Positions 1 through 7,269 of a DNA stretch of 23,990 nt are shown in pieces; the stretch's first letter is position 1, and each line of letters begins with the position of its first letter. This stretch comes from DASROJ01 sp035646975 (GTDB lineage: Bacteria; Acidobacteriota; Polarisedimenticolia; JACPZX01; DASXTC01). The stretch is from positions 1 through 23,990 of the forward strand of contig DASROJ010000120.1 in the NCBI GenBank assembly GCA_035646975.1. Direction: 5' to 3'. The position numbers were made by a program, and so were the translations under genes. A model generated the notes under the pieces. The model searched no databases, was not told the origin of the DNA, and saw only the letters and a list, made by a program, of their open reading frames with translations.

Positions 1-1
1 T

Positions 2-772
2 GCCCCCGAGGCTTACGCACGGGCGCTCGAGGAAGCCATCCGGAGCGTCGACGCCGACCTCGTGCTGATGGCCGCATCGGCGATGGGACGCGATCTGGGG
101 GCGAGGATCGCGGCGCGGTTCCGCACGGGCCTGGCCTCGGACTGCACCGGCATCATGGTGGAGGGAGGCGCGCTGACGATGCGGCGGCCTGTTTACTCGG
201 GCAAGGCGTTCGCCACGGTGACCGTCTCCGGCGCGAGACCTGCGATGGCCACGCTGCGCCCCAACGTCTTCGCGGTGCTCAGCGAGCCGCGGGAAGGGAA
301 GGGGGAAAGCGTCGAGCTGAAGGTCCCGTTCGAAGAAAAGCACTTCAGGTGCCGCGCCACCTCGGTCGAGGCGGAGCAGGGCGGGACGCTCGACGTGTCC
401 GAGGCCGACATCGTGGTCTCCGGCGGCCGCGCGATGAAGGGTTCTGAGAATTTCAAGTACATCAAGATGCTGGCGGACGTTCTTGGCGGCGCCGTAGGCG
501 CGTCGCGCGCCGCCGTGGACGCTGGCTGGATCGATCACCAGCACCAGGTGGGCCAGACGGGCAAAGTCGTCTCGCCGACGCTCTACATCGCATGCGGGAT
601 CTCCGGGGCCATCCAGCATCTCGCCGGGATGTCCTCATCCAAGGTGATCGTGGCCATCAACAAGGATGCCGACGCGCCGATATTCAAGCTCGTCGACTAC
701 GGGATCGTGGGGGACCTCTATGAGGTCATCCCCAGGATGGTCGAGGAGATCAAGAAGGTGAAGGGAAGCTGA
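2..772 (+). CDS. etfA: Electron transfer flavoprotein alpha subunit (5'-truncated by window edge)
   Basis: The reading frame is open from base 2, so the N-terminus lies outside the window; 256 codons are present. The protein pairs with EtfB to carry electrons from acyl-CoA and other dehydrogenases to the quinone pool. The C-terminal FAD-binding domain is clear: GSENFKYIK followed by LGGAVGASRAAVDAGW, then HQVGQTGKVVSPTLYIACG, SGAIQHLAGM and VIVAINKDADAPIF, all hallmarks of ETF-alpha. The end (IVGDLYEVIPRMVEEI) is also typical, so the 3' end is intact. It is convergent with the GAPDH homologue, with only 7 bp between the stop codons. The partner etfB would be expected just upstream, outside the window. 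Confidence 0.96.
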   Translation, partial: APEAYARALEEAIRSVDADLVLMAASAMGRDLGARIAARFRTGLASDCTGIMVEGGALTMRRPVYSGKAFATVTVSGARPAMATLRPNVFAVLSEPREGKGESVELKVPFEEKHFRCRATSVEAEQGGTLDVSEADIVVSGGRAMKGSENFKYIKMLADVLGGAVGASRAAVDAGWIDHQHQVGQTGKVVSPTLYIACGISGAIQHLAGMSSSKVIVAINKDADAPIFKLVDYGIVGDLYEVIPRMVEEIKKVKGS

Positions 773-779
773 GTCTTGC

Positions 780-1850
780 TCAGACTTCCTCGAAGAAATA
801 CGGCTTCATGCACTGGATCTTCTCTTCGTACGTCTTCGGGTAGAGAAACCAGGTCGCCGCGGCAACCGATGACAGCAGCGGGTTGCCATCCTGAGGAGTG
901 AAGCAGACCCCCACGACCTCCGTGCCGTCCTTCACCGTGAGACTCGGCACCGCCACGACCGTCTGGTTGAGAATGCGACCGTAGTGCCCGTAGTCCCTTC
1001 CGAACGAGAAGATCGAATTGGCCGACATCTTGTTGGACAAGGCGACGCGATCGTTGGCCTTCAGACGCCTGATGACCTCGGCGGTCGTCACCTTGTTCTT
1101 CAGCCGGATGTCGAACCAGATGGTATGCATGTACTGTGTGTTGACCTTCAGGGCGGAGGAGAAGATGTTCTTGAGGTCGACGCCCATCGTGTTGAACAGG
1201 TGCCACACGTCTCGCGCATGGTGTGTGCCGAACTTTTCGTCCTTGTGCTTGCCGGCCTGCGGCGAGGGGCAGAACGAGCCGTCCTGCGAGATATCGTTGG
1301 CCCGCCGGATGCAGAGGAATCTGGCTTCGACCAGGTTGTCCGGGCCGCCGTCGGCAAGCGCGATGTTGTCGATGAGCACGGCGAGGTTGTGGGTGTTGCA
1401 CGAGACGACCTGGAGAAATTGATCTTCGCCCTGCCTGAGAGCCTTGTCGTTGATTCCGCGGGCGTACGGCTTGCCGAAACCGAATTCGCTGCCCTGGGCG
1501 ATGAAGCCGAGGGTGCTCTTCTTGAAGTTGTCGTAGAGCTCCACCTTGTTCTGGTTTCCCACCGGCGTGCAGTCGATGACGACCGACGCGCGCTCCAGCG
1601 CTTCGTGAGACTCGAAGCTGGGCTCGATGCCGATCTCCTTGAACCCCTCCAGCGCGTCGGCGTCCACCGCAAGTTTTGCCCCACGGCGTTTGAGTTCCTT
1701 GACCTTGGAGCGATCCGTCAGCAGGGGAGTACGTTTGTGAAAGGTGACCTCGTCGATACCGAGGGCCTCCTGCATGTTGACGAGAAGCCCGATGAGCGGC
1801 TCGCCGATGGTTCCCGTACCCACCACATGGACGATTTTCTTGGCTGTCAT
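780..1850 (-). CDS. Type II (archaeal-type) glyceraldehyde-3-phosphate dehydrogenase homologue
   Basis: A 356-residue protein related to the archaeal/type II GAPDH family rather than the usual bacterial GapA. Visible features are an N-terminal nucleotide-binding loop GTGTIGEPL (residues 11-19), VVIDCTPVGNQNK (90-102), the catalytic cysteine motif VVSCNTHNL (Cys151), IRRANDIS, and HHARDVWHL (His210/His211), matching the HHAKDV of archaeal enzymes, then YMHTIWFDIRLKNKV. These support oxidation of glyceraldehyde-3-phosphate (or a close aldehyde) with NAD(P). The ATG is preceded by GGGGAG at suitable spacing. A TTGACA-17-TAGATT promoter lies about 110 bp upstream on the same strand. Differences from archaeal enzymes (NTH instead of NTT after the cysteine, GTGTIGEP instead of NGYGTIGKR) leave exact substrate and cofactor open. 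Confidence 0.85.
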   Translation of the reverse strand: MTAKKIVHVVGTGTIGEPLIGLLVNMQEALGIDEVTFHKRTPLLTDRSKVKELKRRGAKLAVDADALEGFKEIGIEPSFESHEALERASVVIDCTPVGNQNKVELYDNFKKSTLGFIAQGSEFGFGKPYARGINDKALRQGEDQFLQVVSCNTHNLAVLIDNIALADGGPDNLVEARFLCIRRANDISQDGSFCPSPQAGKHKDEKFGTHHARDVWHLFNTMGVDLKNIFSSALKVNTQYMHTIWFDIRLKNKVTTAEVIRRLKANDRVALSNKMSANSIFSFGRDYGHYGRILNQTVVAVPSLTVKDGTEVVGVCFTPQDGNPLLSSVAAATWFLYPKTYEEKIQCMKPYFFEEV

Positions 1851-1962
1851 GAGTGACTCCCCGGTACCCTCGAGGGATGAATGGGCCCCCGTGAGGAGGC
1901 GGGATGACTCTTCAAGTAACGCTTAAAGGAATTGATCCAAGCTGTCAGTGGGCAACGGCGTA

Positions 1963-1991
1963 AATCTATCGTGATCACCGCGACCTGTCAA
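1963..1991 (-). promoter_or_regulatory. Sigma-70-like promoter for the GAPDH homologue
   Basis: On the minus strand the -35 is a perfect TTGACA (1991-1986) and the -10 is TAGATT (1968-1963), separated by exactly 17 bp. The predicted start near 1956 would give a leader of about 105 nt. Confidence 0.55.
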
Positions 1992-2046
1992 CGGGCGATT
2001 TCCCCTCCGGATGCAGTGCAAACTCGCGTCGATGCTGAACTTACTC

Positions 2047-2075
2047 TTGACAGCGAGGGCGCCCCCACCTATCCT
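2047..2075 (+). promoter_or_regulatory. Sigma-70-like promoter for hprK operon
   Basis: A perfect TTGACA (2047-2052) and TATCCT (2070-2075) are 17 bp apart. Predicted initiation near 2082 leaves a leader of about 60 nt before hprK. It is divergent from the GAPDH promoter about 80 bp away; nothing else is recognisable in the 286-bp gap between the two genes. Confidence 0.5.
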
Positions 2076-2142
2076 TTGACTTTATCTGGTGGTGGTTTTC
2101 GACTCATATCCTAAAGTATCACGATAGCGCGCGAGGTGATGG

Positions 2143-3111
2143 ATGCTCCCGACCGACGTGCCGGTCATGACCCCGAAGATACGTGTTCGAGACCTGCTGC
2201 TGGGGGATGCCTCCCACCTCGGGTTCGAGCTGATCGCCGGCAAGTCGGGAATCGAAAAAGAAATCACGGTGCCTCGCATCCAGAAACCGGGTCTTTCGCT
2301 GGCAGGGTTCATCGAGTACATCCACCCGGGCCGGGTGCAGATCCTGGGGCAGAGCGAGATCACCTTTCTCAAGGGGCAGACACCCGATCGGCGGCGCGAC
2401 ATTGTCGACCAGGTGTGCGCCTGCGGCGTGACCTGCTTCGTCATCACGAAGGGTCTCGACCCGTCCGAGGAGCTGCGTTCCGCCGCGGAGCAGTACGGGA
2501 TCCCGTTGCTGGGGACGCGTCTGGTCTCGTCGGCGACCATCGACGGGCTGACCAGGTTTCTCGAGGAGCGGCTGGCCCCGCGCATCAGCGTGCATGGTGT
2601 TCTGCTCGACATCTATGGCGTGGGCGTTCTGCTGCTCGGCGACAGCGGCGTGGGCAAGAGCGAATGCGCCCTGGATCTGATCGTCCGGGGTCATCGTCTC
2701 GTCTCTGACGACATCGTCGAGATCAAGCGGAAGGGCCATGTGCTCAACGGGAGCGGGCCCGAGCTGACCCGTTATCACATGGAAGTCCGCGGCCTCGGGA
2801 TCATCAACATCAAGGACCTGTTCGGTGTCGCGGCCGTTCGCTATCTCAAGGATGTCGACATGGTCGTGCGGCTGGATCCGTGGCAGGAAGACAAGGAGTA
2901 CGAGCGGCTGGGACTCGACCAGCGCAGCTATGAGATTCTCGGTGTGAGCGTGCCGTTCATCGAGATGCCGGTGGCGCCGGGGCGGCACCTGTCGGTGCTG
3001 GTGGAGGTGGCCGCCCGCAATCACCTGCTCAAGACCAAGGGGTACGACCCCGCGCGCGAACTGGCCAGCCGGCTCGAGGCAAAGCTGGCCGAAGGTCCTA
3101 TCGGCGGCTGA
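2143..3111 (+). CDS. hprK: HPr kinase/phosphorylase
   Basis: A 322-residue bifunctional enzyme that phosphorylates and dephosphorylates the regulatory serine of HPr. The N-terminal domain (about 1-135) precedes a kinase core with HG (151-152), P-loop GDSGVGKS (166-173), SDDIVEIKR, the family signature MEVRGLGIINIKDLFG (213-228), DPWQEDKEYERLG and PVAPGRHLSVLVEVAARNH. Length matches the family. ATG 2143 has GAGGTG four bases upstream; ATG 2167 is an alternative. It is first in a run that includes its substrate HPr, the normal arrangement in Gram-negatives with a regulatory PTS. An rpoN-hpf block often precedes hprK in related genomes but is absent here; a divergent GAPDH gene occupies that place. 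Confidence 0.96.
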   Translation: MLPTDVPVMTPKIRVRDLLLGDASHLGFELIAGKSGIEKEITVPRIQKPGLSLAGFIEYIHPGRVQILGQSEITFLKGQTPDRRRDIVDQVCACGVTCFVITKGLDPSEELRSAAEQYGIPLLGTRLVSSATIDGLTRFLEERLAPRISVHGVLLDIYGVGVLLLGDSGVGKSECALDLIVRGHRLVSDDIVEIKRKGHVLNGSGPELTRYHMEVRGLGIINIKDLFGVAAVRYLKDVDMVVRLDPWQEDKEYERLGLDQRSYEILGVSVPFIEMPVAPGRHLSVLVEVAARNHLLKTKGYDPARELASRLEAKLAEGPIGG

Positions 3112-3116
3112 ACGCA

Positions 3117-4007
3117 ATGGCTCCAGGGGTTCTCAGGCCCATGAAATTCGACAGGATCGTCATCATCACGGGATTGTCAGGCTCGGGCAAGAGTCTGGCG
3201 GCGAACTGCTTCGAAGACATGGGTTACTACTGCGTCGACAATCTCCCCATCCGTCTCATCCCCGTATTCATCGATCTGATCTCCCGGTCGCCCGGCGAGA
3301 TCCGCCAGGTGGCTCTGGTCATCGACATCCGCGAGGGGGCGTTTCTGAAGGATTTTCCGGAGATGCTCGACCAGATCCGGAGGCATGACCTCGATGTCCA
3401 GGTGCTTTTCTTCGAGGCGACCAACGAGACGCTCATCCGACGGTTCTCCGAGACCCGTCGACCGCACCCCCTGGCCGGCTCGGCTTCGCTCGAGGACGGT
3501 ATCAGGAAGGAGCGTGAGATCCTTCGGCCGATCCGCGAGCGGGCGGACAAGATCATCGAGTCGTCCTCCTTCAACGTGCACGAGATGCGCACGTACCTGC
3601 TCGACAACTTTTCAGAACCGAGCCGGACCGGCTCGCTGTTCGTCGCCGTGGTGAGCTTCGGATACAAGTACGGCGTGCCGCCCGAATCCGATCTGCTCTT
3701 TGACGTGCGGTTCCTTCCGAATCCACATTTCGTGGAGGCGCTCAGGCCCAAGACGGGTCTGGACGCGGACGTCGCGGCCTACATCGAAGCCATCGACGAC
3801 TACCGTGAGTACTTTCGGATGGTGCTGGAGCAGCTTGTGTTTCTCATCCCACGATTCATCAAGGAAGGCAAGACCTATCTCACGATTTCGATCGGATGCA
3901 CCGGAGGACGGCATCGCTCGGTCACCATGGCCCAGAACCTGGGGGCGGAGCTTGCACGACAGGGCTACCGCGTCAAGACAACTCATCGCGATCTCTGGAA
4001 AACCTAG
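3117..4007 (+). CDS. rapZ: RapZ/YvcJ-family nucleotide-binding protein
   Basis: A 296-residue P-loop protein. Walker A is GLSGSGKS (19-26), followed by FEDMGYYCVDNLP, the family hallmark, then FFEATNETLIRRFSETRRPHPL, VVSFGYKYG and the C-terminal IGCTGGRHRSVTMA, which in E. coli RapZ belongs to the RNA-binding domain. In E. coli RapZ controls GlmZ sRNA decay and GlmS level; in Bacillus YvcJ binds and hydrolyses nucleotide. The gene starts 5 bp after hprK. Neither start is well supported: ATG 3117 has no ribosome site, while ATG 3141 (starting MKFDRIVIITG) fits the usual family N-terminus and has AGGGG 11 bp upstream, so the protein may be 288 residues. No GlmZ-like RNA is seen here. Confidence 0.93.
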   Translation: MAPGVLRPMKFDRIVIITGLSGSGKSLAANCFEDMGYYCVDNLPIRLIPVFIDLISRSPGEIRQVALVIDIREGAFLKDFPEMLDQIRRHDLDVQVLFFEATNETLIRRFSETRRPHPLAGSASLEDGIRKEREILRPIRERADKIIESSSFNVHEMRTYLLDNFSEPSRTGSLFVAVVSFGYKYGVPPESDLLFDVRFLPNPHFVEALRPKTGLDADVAAYIEAIDDYREYFRMVLEQLVFLIPRFIKEGKTYLTISIGCTGGRHRSVTMAQNLGAELARQGYRVKTTHRDLWKT

Positions 4008-4022
4008 GAGGCCTGACGCAGC

Positions 4023-4472
4023 ATGGTTGGAGCCCTTGTGGTCACGCACGGGGACGTCGCAAAGGAGCTGGTCAACGCCGCTCACCGCATCATCGGAGAG
4101 CATCAGAGACTTGAGGCTGTCTGCATCGCGTGGGATGAGGACGTCGCCTCGGCGCGACGCAAGATCGAAGAGGCGATTGCGAAGGTCGAGGATGGATCAG
4201 GAGTCCTGGTCATGACCGACATGTTCGGAGGAACGGCGTCCAATCTGAGTCTCACGCTGCTCGAGGCCGGCCGGGTGGAGGTCGTGACCGGTGTCAACCT
4301 CTCGATGCTCCTGAAACTGGGAAACGCCGCGTGCGCGCGCCTGGGCCTGGCGGAGCTCGCGGAGATGGTCTGCATCCGGGGACGCGAGTCGATACAGATT
4401 CCTTCTCGCGCGCTCAAGACGCGTCCGGCGGAAGGGGGGGGCGTTCCCGTCGTGAAAGAGGGCAACCGGTGA
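4023..4472 (+). CDS. PTS mannose-family EIIA protein
   Basis: A 149-residue single-domain EIIA of the mannose/sorbose superfamily. The phosphorylatable histidine is in VVTHGD (His9), followed by the family motif VLVMTDMFGGTASN (about 62-75) and VVTGVNLSMLLKL. It would receive phosphate from HPr-His. AGGAGG (4006-4011) overlaps the rapZ stop and lies 11 nt before the ATG. The stop overlaps the HPr start codon (TGATG), indicating translational coupling. No EIIB, EIIC or EIID follows, so a transport role with neighbours is not supported. In proteobacteria such orphan EIIA-Man proteins belong to regulatory phosphorelays. Confidence 0.92.
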   Translation: MVGALVVTHGDVAKELVNAAHRIIGEHQRLEAVCIAWDEDVASARRKIEEAIAKVEDGSGVLVMTDMFGGTASNLSLTLLEAGRVEVVTGVNLSMLLKLGNAACARLGLAELAEMVCIRGRESIQIPSRALKTRPAEGGGVPVVKEGNR

Positions 4473-4738
4473 TGGAAGCGCAAATCACCATCGTCAACCA
4501 GCTCGGTCTGCACATGCGGGCCGCCGGCAAGTTCGCGAAACTTGCCGGGCAATTCCGTTCCCGCGTGCACCTGATGCGCGATGGCGTGTCGGTGGACGGA
4601 AAGTCGATCGTCGGCCTGCTGACGCTTGCGGCCGCCCAGGGCTCCACGCTCACTCTGAGAACCGAGGGAGAGGACGAGCAGCAGGCGTTCCAGGCGCTCC
4701 AGGACCTCGTGGCGGGAAAGTTCGGAGAGGATCAATGA
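4472..4738 (+). CDS. ptsH: Phosphocarrier protein HPr
   Basis: An 88-residue HPr. NQLGLHMRAAGKF carries the active histidine (His14) and neighbouring arginine; the common HARPA is HMRAA here. The second regulatory site is present: DGKSIVGLLTLAAAQGS with Ser45, equivalent to Ser46 of Bacillus HPr, the target of HprK encoded 2 kb upstream. I chose ATG 4472 because it gives the standard HPr length and overlaps the EIIA stop; the frame is open further upstream but that part is a shadow of the EIIA gene. The TGA overlaps the EI ATG (ATGA). Confidence 0.95.
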   Translation: MEAQITIVNQLGLHMRAAGKFAKLAGQFRSRVHLMRDGVSVDGKSIVGLLTLAAAQGSTLTLRTEGEDEQQAFQALQDLVAGKFGEDQ

Positions 4739-6546
4739 GCGAAGACTCCCAGAAGCCGGGAACGAAACCCAGCCGGACCCTGCGCGGCATCGGCGCTTCG
4801 CCCGGGATCGTCGTGGCCCCCTGCCTCGTGCTCGAGGCGGCGGAGTCGACCGTGTTCCGCGTTTCGGTGAAGAGCGCCGATGTCGAAAAAGAAGTGGCGC
4901 GATTTCGCGACGCCGTGGAAACCGCCAAGACCCAGCTTCGCGAGCTGCAGGAGATCTTCGAGAAAGAGCACCGGGAGACCGCAGGTTCGATCTTCGACGC
5001 GCAGCGGGCGGTTCTGGAGGACGAGACGCTGATGGGAGGGACGGCCAGGGCGATTCGTGGCCAGAAGATCAACGCCGAATGGGCCCTGAGGATGGAGCTG
5101 CATCATCTGACTCAATCGTTCGCCGACGTTGCCGATCGCGAACGGTTGCTCGAAAACATCGAGGACATCGAAAACCGCATCCAGAAAATTCTCGCGGGAA
5201 GCGACCATCACGATCTCTCCGAGCTGACCGAAAACGTGGTCATCGTGGCCTCGAAGCTGTCGCCATCCGAAACGGCCCTGCTTCGCGTGCCGCACGTCAT
5301 CGGGATGGCCACCGACAAGGGCGGGCCCTCATCGCACACCGCGATCGTGGCCAAGGCGCTCGGCATCCCCGCGGCCGTCGGTCTGCACGATCTGAGCGAG
5401 AGGGTATCCTCGGGAGAGCAGATCGTCGTGGATGGCTCGCGCGGGATCGTCATCATGAACCCGACACCGGCTGATGTCGCCAGGTACGAGGGCATGAGCC
5501 TCGAGTTCCGCCGCGGCGAGGAGGAACGGCTGCGGACGCTGCGCCACCTGAAGGCCGAGACGCTCGACGGCTTCCGCGTGGAGATCCATGCCAACATCGA
5601 GCTGCGCGAGCAGGTCGAGGCGGTCATCAAGTACGGCGCCGAGGGGATCGGGCTGTATCGTTCCGAGTTCCTGTTCCTGCACCGCTCGCCCTACCTGCCC
5701 ACGGAGGAGGACCATTTCGAGATTTACAAGGACCTCGCGCAGAGGCTGGCGCCGCGGGTCGTGACCATTCGCACGCTCGATCTTGGCGGCGAGAAATACT
5801 TCCACACGGTCCTGAAGAAGGACGAGAACAACCCGGTGCTCGGCATGCGGGCCATCCGGTTCTGCCTCGCGCACAAGGAGATATTCAAGACCCAGCTTCG
5901 CGGCATCCTCCGGGCGACGGTTCACGGCAACGTGCGCGTGATGTTCCCGCTCATCTCGGGTCTGGAGGAGTTCAGGGCTGCCAGGGCCATGCTGGCCGAG
6001 GCGATGGACGAGCTGACCGCGGAGGGCAAGCCCTTCAAGTCTGACATCCCGGTGGGTCTGATGATCGAGGTTCCCTCCGCGGCGGCGGTGGCCGACCTGC
6101 TGGCGCGGGAAGCCGACTTCTTCAGCATCGGCACGAACGACCTGATCCAGTACACGCTGGCCATCGACCGCAGCAACGAGTCGGTGGCGTATCTTTATCG
6201 TCCGATGCATCCGGCGATCATCCGCACCATCAAGTTCACCGCCGACGCCGCCAGGGAAGCGGGCATCCCGGTGGCAATGTGCGGCGAGATGGCCTCCGAC
6301 CCGCTCATCGTCCCCATCCTGCTCGGCCTGGGGCTGACCGAGCTGTCGATGGACTCCGTTTACATCCCCTCGGTGAAGGCGGCGCTGCGCGCGCTGACCG
6401 TCGTGGAGGCCCGGGAGATGGTGGCCGACATCCTGAAGCTTGCGACATCCACCGAGGTCGAGGAGTACGCGAACAACAGGATCCTGCCGCGGCTGCGGCA
6501 GGCGGTGCCCATGCTCGTGGAAAGCAGCGGGACATGGTCGATGTAA
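4735..6546 (+). CDS. ptsI: PTS enzyme I (phosphoenolpyruvate-protein phosphotransferase)
   Basis: A 603-residue EI that transfers phosphate from PEP to HPr. The N-terminal region starts TLRGIGASPGIVVAPCLVL. The phospho-histidine domain contains TDKGGPSSHTAIVAKALGIPA (His201). The C-terminal PEP-binding TIM barrel has GIGLYRSEFLFL, VTIRTLDLGGEKYF, MRAIRFCL, GLMIEVPSAAAVADLL, SIGTNDLIQYTLAIDR and the catalytic cysteine in AMCGEMASDP (Cys516). There is no N-terminal GAF domain, so it is not the nitrogen-type EI (PtsP). The gene overlaps HPr by 4 bp. Its last codons and stop lie inside a 12-bp tandem repeat (6534-6581). Confidence 0.96.
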   Translation: MSEDSQKPGTKPSRTLRGIGASPGIVVAPCLVLEAAESTVFRVSVKSADVEKEVARFRDAVETAKTQLRELQEIFEKEHRETAGSIFDAQRAVLEDETLMGGTARAIRGQKINAEWALRMELHHLTQSFADVADRERLLENIEDIENRIQKILAGSDHHDLSELTENVVIVASKLSPSETALLRVPHVIGMATDKGGPSSHTAIVAKALGIPAAVGLHDLSERVSSGEQIVVDGSRGIVIMNPTPADVARYEGMSLEFRRGEEERLRTLRHLKAETLDGFRVEIHANIELREQVEAVIKYGAEGIGLYRSEFLFLHRSPYLPTEEDHFEIYKDLAQRLAPRVVTIRTLDLGGEKYFHTVLKKDENNPVLGMRAIRFCLAHKEIFKTQLRGILRATVHGNVRVMFPLISGLEEFRAARAMLAEAMDELTAEGKPFKSDIPVGLMIEVPSAAAVADLLAREADFFSIGTNDLIQYTLAIDRSNESVAYLYRPMHPAIIRTIKFTADAAREAGIPVAMCGEMASDPLIVPILLGLGLTELSMDSVYIPSVKAALRALTVVEAREMVADILKLATSTEVEEYANNRILPRLRQAVPMLVESSGTWSM

Positions 6547-6581
6547 TGGTCGATGAAATGGTCGATGCAATGGTTCCTGAA
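6534..6581 (+). repeat. 12-bp tandem repeat across the EI stop codon
   Basis: Three near-identical units ATGGTCGATGTA, ATGGTCGATGAA and ATGGTCGATGCA (6534-6569) are followed by a diverged fourth, ATGGTTCCTGAA. The EI TAA (6544-6546) straddles the junction of units 1 and 2. In the +2 frame relative to EI the array encodes a micro-ORF starting MVDVMVDEMVDAMVPEV. Confidence 0.85.
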
Positions 6582-6608
6582 GTGGCCGGCCTGACGGAGT
6601 CATCATGA
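6534..6608 (+). CDS. Possible 24-residue coupling micro-ORF between EI and cupin gene
   Basis: The ORF starts with the first ATG of the tandem repeat, inside the last EI codons, and ends at TGA 6606-6608, which overlaps the cupin ATG (6605) as ATGA. The peptide is acidic and methionine/valine-rich (MVDVMVDEMVDAMVPEV, then AGLTESS). It has no ribosome site of its own and no recognisable domain. It could couple cupin translation to EI termination, or be an accident of the repeat. Confidence 0.2.
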   Translation: MVDVMVDEMVDAMVPEVAGLTESS

Positions 6609-6982
6609 AGCAGATCGTCGAGAAGCCGTGGGGGCACGAGGTGATCTGGGCCCGTACGGGAGATTACGTTGGCAAGATGCTCTTCATCCGCAAGGGACAC
6701 AAGCTCAGCCTCCAGTATCACAACCGGAAGGAGGAGACGATCTACCTCCATTCCGGGGAGATGCTTTTCACGGTCGAGGAGGGCGGGGCGCTCGTGGTCA
6801 AGACGCTGCGCGCGGGAGATGCTCACCATATCCCGCCCGGCACGAAGCATCGGATGGAAGCGGTGCAGGACTGCGAAGTCTTCGAGGCCTCGACACCGCA
6901 GCTCGACGATGTCGTCAGGCTCGAGGATGCCTACGGCCGCGCAAAGCCCGATGACGCCCCGGGCAGGGATGGGAGGTCATGA
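6605..6982 (+). CDS. Small cupin protein, mannose-6-phosphate isomerase type II-like
   Basis: A 125-residue single-domain cupin. MKQIVEKPWGHEVIWA and LSLQYHNRKEETIYLHSGEM resemble the C-terminal cupin of bifunctional mannose-1-P guanylyltransferase/phosphomannose isomerases, and GDAHHIPPGTKHRMEA is cupin motif 2 (His82). Motif 1 keeps His39 and Glu44, but the second histidine of HxH is Arg41, so metal binding may be altered. It may isomerise or bind a sugar phosphate or nucleotide sugar; the substrate is not readable. GGAG lies 5 nt before the ATG. The stop overlaps the IHF/HU start (ATGA), placing it in the same operon as the PTS genes. Confidence 0.8.
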   Translation: MKQIVEKPWGHEVIWARTGDYVGKMLFIRKGHKLSLQYHNRKEETIYLHSGEMLFTVEEGGALVVKTLRAGDAHHIPPGTKHRMEAVQDCEVFEASTPQLDDVVRLEDAYGRAKPDDAPGRDGRS

Positions 6983-7254
6983 CCAAGGCCGATCTGGTCG
7001 AAGTCGTGTACAGGATCCACGGGGGGCTGTCCCGGAAGGAATCGGCCGATGTCGTGGAGCATCTGATCCAATCGATCAAGCAGGTGCTTTTGCGGGGCCA
7101 CAAGGTGCAGATCTCGGGGTTCGGCTGCTTCGAGGTCGTCACGCGGCGCGCGCGCAAGGGGCGCAATCCACAGACAGGCGATGTGATCGCCATCAACTCG
7201 CGCCACAGCCTGGTCTTCAGGCCCTCGAAAATCCTGGTCGATACGCTGAACTAA
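6979..7254 (+). CDS. IHF/HU-family DNA-binding protein (IHF-alpha-like)
   Basis: A 91-residue nucleoid protein. It has the family layout MTKADLVEVVYRIHGGLSRKES, the dimer core, ISGFGCFEVVTRRARKGRNPQTGD (signature GRNPQTG, proline of the DNA-intercalating arm) and a C-terminal helix. Length is standard. It should bind and bend DNA as a homo- or heterodimer. The start overlaps the cupin stop, and the MerR gene follows after 15 bp, the common ihfA-MerR pairing of proteobacteria and relatives. Whether it is IHF-alpha or a HU paralogue needs phylogeny. Confidence 0.93.
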   Translation: MTKADLVEVVYRIHGGLSRKESADVVEHLIQSIKQVLLRGHKVQISGFGCFEVVTRRARKGRNPQTGDVIAINSRHSLVFRPSKILVDTLN

Positions 7255-7269
7255 GGGGGAGGACGAACC

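Noticed and set aside
984..1856. 290-residue plus-strand frame opposite the GAPDH homologue
   Set aside because: The minus-strand product has clear family motifs and a ribosome site; the plus-strand frame has neither.
5329..6606. 425-residue open frame on the minus strand
   Set aside because: It is antisense to the EI core with intact catalytic motifs. Its composition (Arg/His/Leu-rich) is typical of an antisense high-GC artefact.
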